Source: Paraburkholderia sp. BL23I1N1
GTDB lineage: Bacteria; Pseudomonadota; Gammaproteobacteria; Burkholderiales; Burkholderiaceae
Assembly (NCBI RefSeq): GCF_003610295.1
Contig: NZ_RAPV01000001.1
Location: 6,138,001 to 6,202,000, forward strand
Length of the DNA: 64,000 nt
Direction of reading: 5' to 3'
In this document: one piece after another, positions 17,239 to 26,156 of the stretch
How the letters are laid out: each line of letters starts with the position of its first letter
Position numbering within the stretch: position 1 is the first letter of the stretch
Notes under the pieces: model-generated
What the model saw: only the letters and a program-made list of their open reading frames with translations
The model's database searches: none
Told to the model about the DNA's origin: nothing
Program-made: the position numbers and the translations under genes

Positions 17239-18879
17239 ATGAACGGTTTGATGCTACATAAGCAGTTGCTGATTTCATCGCTCATCGTGCATGCGGATCG
17301 CCATCACGGCGATACTGAGATCGTGTCGCGCCGGATTGAGGGTGACATTCATCGTTATACGTTCCGCGATTGCCACCGCCGTGCGTGCCAGATGGCCAAT
17401 GCGCTCACGCGACTGGGCGTCCAGGCGTCGAATCGCGTGGGTACGCTGGCATGGAACGGCTATCGGCATATGGAGTTGTACTACGGCATCTCCGGAATGG
17501 GTGCGGTAATGCACACGATCAATCCGCGTCTGCATGCGGATCAGATTGCCTACATCGTCGACCATGCGGAAGATCAGTATCTGTTCTTCGACCTGACGTT
17601 CCTGCCGATAGTGAAGGCGATTGCCTCGCGCTGCAAGACGGTCAAGGCGTTTATCGCGATGACCGATCTCGAGCATATGCCGCGTGATAGCGGCATCGTT
17701 AATCTGTTGTGCTACGAAGATCTGCTTGAGAGAAGTTCGTCCACCTACGTGTGGCCGAACTTCGACGAAGAAACGGCCAGCACGCTTTGCTATACGTCTG
17801 GTACCACCGGAAACCCGAAAGGCGTCCTGTACTCGCACCGCTCGTCGGTGCTGCACACCTACGCCGCAGCTTTGCCGGACGCACTGAACTGTTCGGCGCG
17901 CGACGTGATCCTGCCGGTCGTGCCGATGTTTCATGTCAATGCATGGGGCATCCCTTACATCGCGTGCATGGTGGGTGCCAAGCTGGTTTTCCCCGGCCCG
18001 GGGCTGGACGGCCAATCACTGTACGAGCTGATCGAGGCTGAAGGAGTCACATTCGCGGCCGGTGTGCCGACGGTGTGGCAAGGACTGCTGAACTGGATCG
18101 AACAGGGCGCGCTGAAATTCTCGACCCTGAAGCGTACCGTCATTGGTGGCGCGGCCTGTCCGCCCGCGATGCTTCGCAAGTTTCAGGACGACCATGACAT
18201 CGAGGTCCTGCACGCATGGGGGATGACCGAACTGAGTCCGATCGGGACCGTCGGTGCGATGAAATCCAGCCACCTCGCAATGCAACCGGAGGCGCGTCGC
18301 GCGGTGCAATCGAAGCAGGGACGCGCGGTGTTTGGCGTGGACATGAAGATCGTCGCCGGGGATGGACAGGAATTGCCTTGGGATGGCGTGAGTTCCGGTG
18401 AACTGCTGGTGCGTGGCCCATGGGTCGTGCGCAACTACTTCCGCAATGAAGGTGGCAACCCGCTGCGTATCGATGCCGACACGCATGGCTGGTTTCCGAC
18501 TGGCGATGTCGCGACCATCGACGCCGACGGCTTCATGCAGATCACCGATCGCAGCAAGGACGTAATCAAGTCCGGCGGAGAGTGGATCAGTTCAATCGAG
18601 ATCGAGAACATCGCGGCCGCGCATCCGGCGATAGCAAGCGCCGCGTGCATAGCGGCAAAACATCCGAAGTGGGATGAACGGCCGCTGCTACTTGCCGTCA
18701 AGCGGCCTGACGCGCACGTGAGCGCCGAGGAATTGCTGGCGTTCTTCGAGGGAAAGATCGCGAAGTGGTGGACGCCGGACGCGGTCGTGTTTGTCGCTGC
18801 AGTGCCGCTTGGCGCGACCGGCAAGGTGTTGAAGAACCAGTTGCGCGACGAGTTTCAGAATTATCTGTTGCCCTCGTGA
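17239..18879 (+). CDS. Acyl-CoA ligase (AMP-forming, long/medium-chain type), intact
   Basis: The product has 546 residues of the ANL superfamily. It activates a carboxylic acid to the adenylate and then the CoA thioester. The P-loop is [18 protein letters not shown] (about residues 185-202). The later motifs [12 protein letters not shown] and [11 protein letters not shown], and the hinge and C-terminal catalytic segment [20 protein letters not shown] through [13 protein letters not shown] (catalytic Lys), are all present. Length and motifs match medium/long-chain or aryl acyl-CoA ligases near fadD. The last 387 bases are identical to the 3' end of the broken paralog at 1884-3513. It is probably the activating step of this cluster and lies 75 bp upstream of the porin. 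Confidence 0.93.
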   Translation: MNGLMLHKQLLISSLIVHADRHHGDTEIVSRRIEGDIHRYTFRDCHRRACQMANALTRLGVQASNRVGTLAWNGYRHMELYYGISGMGAVMHTINPRLHADQIAYIVDHAEDQYLFFDLTFLPIVKAIASRCKTVKAFIAMTDLEHMPRDSGIVNLLCYEDLLERSSSTYVWPNFDEETASTLCYTSGTTGNPKGVLYSHRSSVLHTYAAALPDALNCSARDVILPVVPMFHVNAWGIPYIACMVGAKLVFPGPGLDGQSLYELIEAEGVTFAAGVPTVWQGLLNWIEQGALKFSTLKRTVIGGAACPPAMLRKFQDDHDIEVLHAWGMTELSPIGTVGAMKSSHLAMQPEARRAVQSKQGRAVFGVDMKIVAGDGQELPWDGVSSGELLVRGPWVVRNYFRNEGGNPLRIDADTHGWFPTGDVATIDADGFMQITDRSKDVIKSGGEWISSIEIENIAAAHPAIASAACIAAKHPKWDERPLLLAVKRPDAHVSAEELLAFFEGKIAKWWTPDAVVFVAAVPLGATGKVLKNQLRDEFQNYLLPS

Positions 18880-18954
18880 GCCGACAGGCAGTCTTTTGTG
18901 GTGAGCGTGGATGTAGATCGTTTGGGTTATATAAAGCAATAAATCGGAGACGCA

Positions 18955-20085
18955 ATGAAATTGAAATGGGTAGCGGCCGCTGCAATGGCTGCGCTTGGCA
19001 GTGCCGCACATGCGCAATCGTCGGTGACGCTGTACGGTGTAGTCGATTCGGGGCTGATGTATCAGAGCACGTCGGCGGCTTCGTTCAGTCCAGCGGCGAA
19101 GAACCTCGGGAAGGTCTATCGCTTCAAGGATGGCGGCATCTACTCGAGTATCTACGGCATGAAGGGTACCGAGGACATTGGCGGCGGATATCACGTCAAC
19201 TTCAAGCTGCAAGGGTCTTTCGACAGCGGCACCGGCAAGTTCGGTCTCGCCGATACCACAGGTGCTTCCGCGATGTTCAACCAGTTTGCGACTGTCGGCA
19301 TGTCGGGACCGTTCGGTTCGGTCACTGCGGGCAGGCAGATCGTCCCGATGGCGTACGCAATGGCCGAGACCGACGTTCGCTCGGGGGACTACTTTGGCAG
19401 CATCCTGACCGCGTGGATCGGCATGAACACGGCAGCGGGCTGGGCGGGCGCCAACACCAATGGCCCGATCGGTGCACTCTACGACAGCAATGCGATCGTC
19501 TACGAGTCGCCGAAATTCGCCGGGGTGTCGGGCTTGCTCGAATACGCGCCCGGCGGCGTCGCGGGAAGCTTCCAGGGCGGCACGCGCGAATCGGCCGTGC
19601 TGAAGTACTCGAACTATGGCCTCAGCCTGGCGGCCTTTTATTACAACGGTCACGACACCAACACCGGTTTGACGCCGCCCGTCCCCACCGGGCTGGACAA
19701 TAACCGCATGTGGTATGTGGGCGCAAAATATACGACGCTCAGCGGCATCTCGATGTCCGCGTCGTACAGCAACGGCAAGAACCCGGCCCATGCGAATCTG
19801 GTCAACCTGGACATGTATACGGCAGGTCTGGGCTATCAGATTTCGCCAGCGTTGAAAGTCACAAGCGGCGTCTATTATCTGAAAGACAAGAACAGTTCGG
19901 CCAACAAATCGCTTGAGGTCGCTGGAGGCGGTGAATACAGCCTGTCAAAGACCACGCTGGTCTATGCCCAGGTGGGTTGGGTGAACAACCACGGAGATAT
20001 GACCCAGACGATTGCATACGGCCAGCCGGCTGCGCCCGGCATGGGCACGACGGCTGTCATGCTCGGGATGCGTCACGCGTTCTGA
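18955..20085 (+). CDS. Gram-negative porin, Burkholderia type (copy 2)
   Basis: This porin has 376 residues and is identical to the product of 678-1808. GGAGACGCA precedes the ATG, and a 20-residue signal peptide ending in AHA is followed by QSSVTLYGVVDSGLMYQSTS. Predicted strands end in a terminal Phe. It lies at the end of the intact ligase cluster, so it is the working outer-membrane channel of that set in the present orientation. Because both copies share the same upstream 75 bp, any promoter close to the gene is duplicated as well, whereas read-through from the ligase gene would differ in the two places. Confidence 0.93.
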   Translation: MKLKWVAAAAMAALGSAAHAQSSVTLYGVVDSGLMYQSTSAASFSPAAKNLGKVYRFKDGGIYSSIYGMKGTEDIGGGYHVNFKLQGSFDSGTGKFGLADTTGASAMFNQFATVGMSGPFGSVTAGRQIVPMAYAMAETDVRSGDYFGSILTAWIGMNTAAGWAGANTNGPIGALYDSNAIVYESPKFAGVSGLLEYAPGGVAGSFQGGTRESAVLKYSNYGLSLAAFYYNGHDTNTGLTPPVPTGLDNNRMWYVGAKYTTLSGISMSASYSNGKNPAHANLVNLDMYTAGLGYQISPALKVTSGVYYLKDKNSSANKSLEVAGGGEYSLSKTTLVYAQVGWVNNHGDMTQTIAYGQPAAPGMGTTAVMLGMRHAF

Positions 20086-20266
20086 TCGAGCGAAATAACG
20101 GCTCGCAAGCAGTCGTTGCTCGCGAACCGCAATCGTCTGAGCAACGGTATCGGATAGCCCACGAAACCCGCCGATGACCGGGGCGGTGGACTGTCCAGGC
20201 AGGTCCGGTGGACCTGTTCCCAGTTGCTCAGGTACAGCGCAATTCTTTCGGTAAGCGAGCAGGGAA

Positions 20267-20404
20267 ATGAAAGTTATTGTCGCCTTCGGCGCGATCGGCG
20301 TTATCGCTCTGGCTGTCTGGCTACCTGCAGAGGCACTGGATCAAAGCAACAACATCACCGTTCCGGCCACCCTGACTGCGGTCAGAGATCTGGTCGAGCG
20401 TTGA
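20267..20404 (+). CDS. Hypothetical 45-aa protein with a hydrophobic N terminus (copy 2)
   Basis: This is the same frame as at 359-496, starting MKVIVAFGAIGVIALAVWLP, with AGGGAA just before the ATG. It lies between porin copy 2 and the truncated chemoreceptor start. It gives no independent evidence of selection, because the whole arm is identical to the left one. No family is recognised. Confidence 0.4.
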   Translation: MKVIVAFGAIGVIALAVWLPAEALDQSNNITVPATLTAVRDLVER

Positions 20405-20421
20405 GATCAACCGGGTTCGCC

Positions 20422-20520
20422 ATGAATAAAATCAGCATCAGGACCCGTCTTGGCTTGTGTCACGATAAGGATGGCAGAACGAGGCAATTCCCATATGATA
20501 AGAACTGCTTATATCACTAG
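20422..20520 (+). pseudogene. Chemoreceptor gene truncated after nine codons
   Basis: The first nine codons (MNKISIRTR) match the chemoreceptor at 1-341. After base 20447 the sequence is unrelated and the frame stops at 20520 inside an IS6-type end. The receptor is therefore lost in this arm. The break lies 43 bp before the recognisable IS end at 20491, so a deletion or later rearrangement, not a clean insertion, made the junction. Confidence 0.85.
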
Positions 20521-20538
20521 CGAATGAAATCGCTCGGC
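20491..20538 (-). mobile_element. IS6-type end, scar
   Basis: About 46 of 48 bases match the 3' end of the remnant at 8548-8826 in inverse orientation (CCATATGATAAGAACTGC and on to CGCTCGGC). Read leftward, the end encodes AERFHSLVI before a stop, the same C terminus as the other remnant. Upstream homology fades within about 20 codons. It marks the outer side of the right repeat arm. Confidence 0.8.
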
Positions 20539-20797
20539 TGCGCTGACGTCCTGAATGTCCGCTGCCCGCCTGATTGTGTTTTCAGTGTAGACCCGAACCA
20601 TTCGGCGCCATCGAAAGGAGCCACCCGGGCGGGAAGGCGACACTGGGCGGGGCAACCGGTTACAGATGCGCTTCGCAACCGTGCGATTACGATAATTCCA
20701 GGCATCGCCATTGCGTTTTCACCTATACCTCGCTCTCTGCTGCAGGCAGGTCGACAACGTTAGACCGCAGAGGGCTCACGTCGTAGATAGCTCATCG

Positions 20798-20902
20798 CTA
20801 TGGGCGCACAGGGCTCGCTCCAGCGAAGATCCGCTGACTCAGGAACGGCGCGTTGCCCCCGGCGAGCGCCAACAGCACGATGAACCAGCCTGCCGCGGAC
20901 AC
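20798..20902 (-). pseudogene. DUF2818 gene, N-terminal fragment
   Basis: A GTG at 20902 overlaps the nuoN stop (TAGTG) and opens a frame VSAAGWFIVLLALAGGNAPF followed by LSQRIFA, which matches the first membrane helix of the DUF2818 protein that follows nuoN at the end of the nuo operon in Burkholderiaceae. The full protein has about 100 residues. Here homology ends after about 27 residues and the frame stops at residue 34. It is a truncated leftover that travelled with nuoN. Confidence 0.72.
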
Positions 20903-22371
20903 TACAGCGGGAGTGTGTGCGAGATCGCCTGCAGGCAGACCGTCATCAGCGGACCTGGAACGATGCCGAGCACCAGCACGGCCACGCCGTTCAGCGCAAG
21001 CAGCGTGCGATTGCAGGCACCTGCCAGGATCGGGGTCGTGTCCTGCGGTGTGTCGAAGTACATCAGCTTGACGATGCGCAGGTAGTAGAACGCGCCGAAC
21101 AACGACGTGATCACTGCCAGCACCGCGAGCCACGCGAGGCCGGCGTTGACCGCCGCTTCAAGCACGGCGAGCTTCGCATAGAAGCCGACCGTCGGCGGAA
21201 TACCAGCTAGCGAAAACATCATCACCATCATCACGAACGCGAACACCGGGCTGCGTTGATTCAGGCCCTTGAAGTCGCCGAGCGTTTCTGCTTCGAAATC
21301 GCGGCGCGCCAGAAACATGATCACGCCAAATGTGCCCGTCGTCGTAAGCAGATACACGATGCTGTAGAACATTGCCGAACCGTACGCGCCCGCCGCGCCA
21401 CCGGCGTTGCCGGCGACGACTCCCGCCAGCAGGCCAAGCAGCACGAAGCCCATGTTCGAAATGGCCGAGTACGCGAGCATCCGCTTGACGTTATGTTGCA
21501 CGATTCCGGTGATGTTGCCGACGATCATCGACAGCGCCGCCAGAATCACGAGCATTTCCTGCCAGTCGACTGCGAGCGGCAACAGTCCCATCACAAGGAA
21601 CCGCAGGCCCCACGCGAACGCCGCGACCTTCGGACCGCCTCCGACGAAAAGCGTCATCGCAGTCGGCGCACCCTGATAGATATCCGGCACCCACATATGG
21701 AAAGGCACAGCCCCCATTTTGAAAGCTACGCCCGCGACGATGAAAATCACGCCAAACAGCAGCACGGCATGGTTGACGCGGCCAGAAGCAACCGTCTTCA
21801 GTACCTCGTTCAGTTCGAGCGAGCCTGTCGCGCCGTAGAGCATGGAGATGCCGTACAGCAGGAAACCCGTCGCCAGTGCGCCCAGCACGTAGTACTTCAT
21901 CGCCGCTTCGCTCGACTGCGCGGCGTCGCGCCGCAACGCAATCATTGCGTATAGCGACAGCGACATCAGTTCGAGACCGAGGTAGAGCATCAGGAAGTGG
22001 TTGCCCGAAATCATGATCAACTGGCCGAGCAGCGAGAACATGCCGAGCAGGAACACATGGTCGCGGAACAGCTCGCGATCTTCGAGATATCTACGCGAAT
22101 AGACGAGCGTGGCAGCGAAGCCAAGCGACACGGCCGCCTTCATCACGCTGGCGAACGAATCGATCACGATCATTCGCGAGAAGAAATAGTATTGATGTGG
22201 ATCGGACGATTGGATCGCGAACCAAACGCCCGCCGCAGTCGACGACAGGACCGCGATGAGGTAAGTAAGACGGCGGTTCGTTGCTTCAGAGCAGAAGTCT
22301 CCCAGTCGGGAGGCGATCACGAAGCCGAGCACTACCAGCGCGTCGGGCAACAGCATATGTGCGTTTTGCAT
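20902..22371 (-). CDS. nuoN: NADH-quinone oxidoreductase subunit N, orphan copy
   Basis: This 489-residue polytopic antiporter-like subunit of respiratory complex I has about 14 membrane helices. Hallmarks are GLELMSLSLYAMIALRRD, the Lys-containing helix GVAFKMGAVPFHMWVPDIYQ, and MLAYSAISNMGFVLLGLLAG. The frame is intact from MQNAHMLLPDALVVL to SHTLPL. In Burkholderiaceae nuoN is normally the last gene of the 14-gene nuo operon. Here no nuoM or other nuo gene is adjacent: upstream is a 305-bp empty gap and a GntP-type permease. It may be a second copy whose main copy is elsewhere, or a displaced sole copy. I cannot tell from this window. Confidence 0.93.
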   Translation of the reverse strand: MQNAHMLLPDALVVLGFVIASRLGDFCSEATNRRLTYLIAVLSSTAAGVWFAIQSSDPHQYYFFSRMIVIDSFASVMKAAVSLGFAATLVYSRRYLEDRELFRDHVFLLGMFSLLGQLIMISGNHFLMLYLGLELMSLSLYAMIALRRDAAQSSEAAMKYYVLGALATGFLLYGISMLYGATGSLELNEVLKTVASGRVNHAVLLFGVIFIVAGVAFKMGAVPFHMWVPDIYQGAPTAMTLFVGGGPKVAAFAWGLRFLVMGLLPLAVDWQEMLVILAALSMIVGNITGIVQHNVKRMLAYSAISNMGFVLLGLLAGVVAGNAGGAAGAYGSAMFYSIVYLLTTTGTFGVIMFLARRDFEAETLGDFKGLNQRSPVFAFVMMVMMFSLAGIPPTVGFYAKLAVLEAAVNAGLAWLAVLAVITSLFGAFYYLRIVKLMYFDTPQDTTPILAGACNRTLLALNGVAVLVLGIVPGPLMTVCLQAISHTLPL

Positions 22372-22676
22372 GATCTTTACGGCTCTTGTGAAATTAGAGC
22401 GAGTTACGCCGCATGCGAATTGATCGAGGAGAAGTCGAGATACTGTTCATCCAGGCATTCTCCGCCGAACTTCACTGGCTTTGGGTTGAAGTCTTTCCAA
22501 TCCATCGACATGCTACCGTGACCCGCAGCATCAATGCTTCAAAAAAGGCACCAATGGCAAAGCGTCGCGTGATAGAAAAGCCCGTACCAGTCACGCGACA
22601 CATCCGGAATTCAGCGAGCCATCTCATCTCTCCGGGCCAATCGAGATTGGCACATAACGTTGCGTACAACTTCACC
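22372..22676. other. Gap of 305 bp between nuoN and the GntP-type permease
   Basis: I find no gene, no RNA and no clear hairpin here. No trace of nuoM, the usual neighbour of nuoN, can be recognised in either strand. An AAGAG stretch before the nuoN ATG may serve as ribosome site. Confidence 0.55.
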
Positions 22677-24179
22677 CTAGAACGATCCCGCTACAGATCC
22701 GACGGCGATCACTATCACGAGCGCCAGCAGCGCGCCAACAATACCCACCATCACGATGTCGCGATAGCTTTCCCGATGCGTCGAGCCACACACCGCGAGC
22801 AGCGTGACGACCGCACCGTTGTGCGGCAGGCTGTCCAGCGTACCGGATGAAATCACCGCCACACGGTGCAGCAACGCCGGATCGATGTGATGCTGTGCTG
22901 CAAGTTGCAGGTAAGTGCCGCCGAGCGCATCGAGCGCAATCGTCATACCACCGGACGCCGAACCTGTCAGGGCGGCCAACAGATTTGTGGCTACCGCTAG
23001 CGATACCAGCGGGCCTCCGCCGATGCCGAGCACCCATTCGCGGACGAGCCCGAATGCAGGCAGTGCCGCGATCACCGCGCCATACCCGACCAGACTGCTC
23101 ACACTGAGCACCGGCAACACCGCTGCGTTCGCTCCCGCGTCGACACTTTCGCGCAGCGCAGGGAGCCTCGTCCGATTAAGCAATACAAGCATGACGATTG
23201 CCACCGCGAGTGCAACGCAAACGCCCCACACCCCACCGACAGCTCCAAGCGACGTCGCTCCCCAACGACCTTCAGCAAGATAAGCCGCGTCGAGCCGCGG
23301 CAATACGACGACGTTCATAAGGAAGTTCACGCCTACGACGACCACCAGCGGGGCAATGGCGATACCGAAAGACGGCATGGTCGAGGAGACGTGGCCATGA
23401 TCGATCTCGACGGGATCAAAGCTCTGCGAGACGGTTGCACGCTCACGCACGAGGCCAGTGTGGCGTGCAGCTCCAATTTCCGGCATGGAGTGTTCAGCCG
23501 CCCGAGTCGTGAAGCCTTCACCGAGAGCGCGTGCCCGCACTTCCTGTCTGCCTAGCCACCACAGTCCGAATCCGGCCATCACGACGCTAGCGATCACCCC
23601 GAGGCCGGGCGCGGCGAACGGCGTCGTGCCGAAGAATGGCATCGGAATCGCATTCTGGATCGCCGGCGTGCCTGGCAACGCCGACATCGTGAAGGTCGAC
23701 GTACCGAGCGCTATGGCGGGAGGCATTAACCTGCGCGGAATGTTTGCTTCCTGAAAGAGCGCCTGCGCCATCGGCGCCAGTACAAAAAAGGCAACGAACA
23801 GACTGACACCGCCATAGGTAACGAGCGCACCGCCGATTACTACCGCGAGCATCGCGCGGCGTGGGCCGAGCCGCCGCGTCATAAAACCCGCGATGGCCTG
23901 CACTGAACCGCTATCCTCCATCAGCTTGCCGAACAGTGCGCCAAGCAGGAACAGCGGAAAGAACTGCGCGACAAAACGCGCAGCGCTGCCCATGAAGGTC
24001 TGCGTCCAATGCGCGAGGACCGGCTCGCCGGAGATGCCTGCCGCCAGCATCGCGGCAAGCGGCGCGAGCAGCAGCACGCTCCACCCTCGATATGCAAACC
24101 AGATCAGCAGGCCGAGACTGACAAGCATACCGGTCAGTCCGAAGCCGAGCGCGAGAGGAGTGAGTGCAACTGCGTTCAT
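22677..24179 (-). CDS. GntP-family permease
   Basis: The product has 500 residues with 12-14 membrane helices. It resembles GntP/citrate-H+ type symporters (FFPLFLLGALFGKLMEDSGS, then QAIAGFMTRRLGPRRAMLAV, LPGTPAIQNAIPMPFFGTTP and a C-terminal SSGTLDSLPHNGAVVTLLAV). The substrate in this family is usually a small hydroxy or sugar acid. From memory, a similar permease in Burkholderia is often found with a 3-hydroxybutyrate dehydrogenase and a patatin gene. Here the patatin gene follows but no dehydrogenase lies between. The coordinated cluster may thus be incomplete. Confidence 0.87.
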   Translation of the reverse strand: MNAVALTPLALGFGLTGMLVSLGLLIWFAYRGWSVLLLAPLAAMLAAGISGEPVLAHWTQTFMGSAARFVAQFFPLFLLGALFGKLMEDSGSVQAIAGFMTRRLGPRRAMLAVVIGGALVTYGGVSLFVAFFVLAPMAQALFQEANIPRRLMPPAIALGTSTFTMSALPGTPAIQNAIPMPFFGTTPFAAPGLGVIASVVMAGFGLWWLGRQEVRARALGEGFTTRAAEHSMPEIGAARHTGLVRERATVSQSFDPVEIDHGHVSSTMPSFGIAIAPLVVVVGVNFLMNVVVLPRLDAAYLAEGRWGATSLGAVGGVWGVCVALAVAIVMLVLLNRTRLPALRESVDAGANAAVLPVLSVSSLVGYGAVIAALPAFGLVREWVLGIGGGPLVSLAVATNLLAALTGSASGGMTIALDALGGTYLQLAAQHHIDPALLHRVAVISSGTLDSLPHNGAVVTLLAVCGSTHRESYRDIVMVGIVGALLALVIVIAVGSVAGSF

Positions 24180-24397
24180 AGTCGTATTCCGGCGGGGATT
24201 CTGTCACGTTGAGTAGTCGAGGGCGTGCACGCACAGAGAACGAACCCGTTATATCCAGGTGAATCGCCCTCTACGTCCCGAAGGACGGCCCGTTGGTGGG
24301 CAGCAATCAGGCTTCACTGCACAGCCTCATAAACAGCTAACCGGGATGCAAGGCGGCGCCACGCTCACGACGGGGACCAACCGCAAATCCTGCAGCT

Positions 24398-25489
24398 TCA
24401 TATCTGCTCAAGAACCGTATCGAGAAGGGAGTCAAGATCGAAAGTCGATCGCTTGCCGAGATCCGCCGCATGATCCTTCAGGAAGAGTTCCATGCATTTA
24501 CGCCCTTCTTCTCGTAACATGCGGAGAAACTCCCACTCTGCGTTGAGCTTGGAGGACACACCGAGTTCGACCATGCGTGGGCTTGCGATCCGGTGGACGC
24601 GCGCATCGGCCCATTGTTCCGCCCAGGCTGCATGCCCGGGGCCCTCGTCGACAAACAGGCGCTGGAACATGGCGATGCCACGCAACTCCTTCTTGAGACT
24701 CGAATTGAATGAAATCTCGTTCAGCCGGTTAAGAATCTCGGACGCCGTTTTTGGCACGCCGGGCCGCTCAATCGGATTGATCTGGACAAGCAGAATATCG
24801 CGCGCCTTGCTTTCGCGAATAACCGGCGTTAGCAACGGATTGCCGGAAAAGCCGCCATCCCAGTAGGGGTCGCCGTCTATCTCGACGGCCTGATGCACCA
24901 ACGGCAGGCATGCAGAAGCGAGAACTGCCTCGACACTTATATTCGCGTTTCGGAAAACGCGCGGCAGACCCGTGCGGACATTGGTGGCGGTGACGAACAG
25001 CTTGATCGGCGATTGCTTCAGTCCTTCGAAATTGATGCTTTCCTCCAGAATGGTCCGCAGCGGATCAAAGTTCGTCGGGTTGGTTTGATAGGGAGAAAAC
25101 AGGCGACTGAAGAGATCATAGAAAATATAGGCAGGAGAATTATCGAGCGACCAGTTGCCCATCATCACGTCAACCGGCGTCCGCTGGAATGGGCTGTACC
25201 GCGCCTTATCGCTGACCCGCCGCCAGAACTGCTCAAGGGCCAACTTCGCACCTTCCGGGCCGCCAAGCGTATATCCATGCACCAGCACAACAGCGTTCAT
25301 CGCTCCGGCTGACGTACCGGTGATGCTTTCAATCTTTAGCCAGGGTATTTCGAGCACCCGCTCAAGCACGCCCCACGTAAATGCCCCGTGAGCACCACCA
25401 CCCTGCAAGGCAAGGTCGATCGACAGAGGATCGTGGTTCGCCACCGAGGCCTTAGGGTCGTCGTGATGTTGCGTGACCATTGTCTCCAC
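24398..25489 (-). CDS. Patatin-like phospholipase
   Basis: The product has 363 residues. It has the oxyanion motif GGGAHG (LALQGGGAHGAFTWGVLERV), the nucleophile elbow GTSAG (ITGTSAGAMNAVVLVHGYTL) and the catalytic DGG (DPYWDGGFSGNPLL), so the Ser-Asp dyad is complete. Such enzymes cleave acyl esters of lipids or, in some bacteria, polyhydroxyalkanoate-type substrates. There is no signal peptide, so it is probably cytosolic. It lies 218 bp upstream of the GntP-type permease on the same strand. Just upstream (25567-25575) is CTATTGGAC, a half-site of the palindrome seen elsewhere in this window, which is weak evidence only. Confidence 0.92.
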   Translation of the reverse strand: METMVTQHHDDPKASVANHDPLSIDLALQGGGAHGAFTWGVLERVLEIPWLKIESITGTSAGAMNAVVLVHGYTLGGPEGAKLALEQFWRRVSDKARYSPFQRTPVDVMMGNWSLDNSPAYIFYDLFSRLFSPYQTNPTNFDPLRTILEESINFEGLKQSPIKLFVTATNVRTGLPRVFRNANISVEAVLASACLPLVHQAVEIDGDPYWDGGFSGNPLLTPVIRESKARDILLVQINPIERPGVPKTASEILNRLNEISFNSSLKKELRGIAMFQRLFVDEGPGHAAWAEQWADARVHRIASPRMVELGVSSKLNAEWEFLRMLREEGRKCMELFLKDHAADLGKRSTFDLDSLLDTVLEQI

Positions 25490-25587
25490 CTTACCCGTCT
25501 TGATCCGAACATTGCGAAAGATGAGCTGCCAGTTGCCTGTCTACCACAGGGGAGACCAGCGCCATCGCTATTGGACACACACCGGCA

Positions 25588-26000
25588 TTATCGAGCTAGC
25601 GGATACAGCCTGAATCGTGCTGATAGTCTATTGGCATCCTGATCAGTCGGCGTTGCTGGGTCGGTCACGCTCCAGCGTTGCCATGCCGTGCAGCGTGCCT
25701 TGAGTTCAATACGATGACGCGAAGCATTCATCCGGTGTCTGGGCAACGCAAAGTGCTGCCGGATCGGACCGAAGCGGGAGAGAAATGCCCGCGTGCGCGT
25801 CGGCGGGTGGGCTGATGGCTGTTCTCCGCGCGGTTGTTCACGCGCGCAGCCGCCCTGACGAACACATGCCTGACGTGAGCGAGCTCCGGGATATCCGCCT
25901 TCGCGGCCGGATAGCTGCGCAACTGATCGGTAATGATCTTGCGTGGCACCGGGTTTGACCGCAACAGGTGGCCGTGATAAAGCGATTTCGTCTTTTTCAT
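25588..26000 (-). pseudogene. IS6-family transposase, 3' half, frameshifted
   Basis: Read leftward, the frame gives LLRSNPVPRKIITDQLRSYP and then VNNRAENSHQPTR, the central DDE-domain block of IS6-type transposases. After QPTRR the frame is lost and resumes as FLSRFGPIRQHFALPRHR in another frame, running to a stop at 25588. The N-terminal half and both clear ends are absent. A complete transposase has about 230-240 residues. This is a second family member, different from the remnant at 8548-8826. Confidence 0.82.
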
Positions 26001-26106
26001 CGCAACATCCTACCCCCGCCGGTGGCTAACCTGACAGTGCCCTCTCACGGCCAACACCTGGCCGACTTTCGCCTATCGCGACAGGCGCATACGGTCCCTA
26101 CCTGTC

Positions 26107-26129
26107 GGCCGCTTTTCTTGAAAGCGGCC
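26107..26129 (-). terminator. Hairpin downstream of carbonic anhydrase gene
   Basis: A perfect 9-bp stem GGCCGCTTT/AAAGCGGCC with loop TCTTG lies 27 bases past the stop of the carbonic anhydrase gene. There is no U-tract on the leftward strand, so it may be a weak or Rho-assisted terminator or only an mRNA 3' hairpin. Confidence 0.4.
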
Positions 26130-26156
26130 ATCGGGACAAACAGCCGCTCGTGCTGA

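Larger units (their letters stand above)
18493..20447. repeat. Right arm of 1,955-bp inverted repeat
   Basis: This is the exact inverse of 316-2270 as far as I can compare by eye. It starts inside the ligase gene, one base after the codon that is a stop in the left copy, and ends inside the chemoreceptor gene after ...AGGACCCG. Beyond the outer end, chemoreceptor homology is lost within a few bases and an IS6-type end follows at 20491. Inner flanks (2271-18492) enclose about 16.2 kb that would invert if the arms recombined. Confidence 0.93.

Noticed and set aside
316..20447. Inverted repeat as an rRNA-like or prophage structure
   Set aside because: The arms contain ordinary porin, ligase and chemoreceptor DNA, with no phage or rRNA genes. 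An assembly error remains possible and is covered in the finding.
25567..25575. CTATTGGAC before the patatin gene as a regulon site
   Set aside because: Only one half of the palindrome is present; such 9-base matches occur by chance. It is mentioned only as weak evidence.
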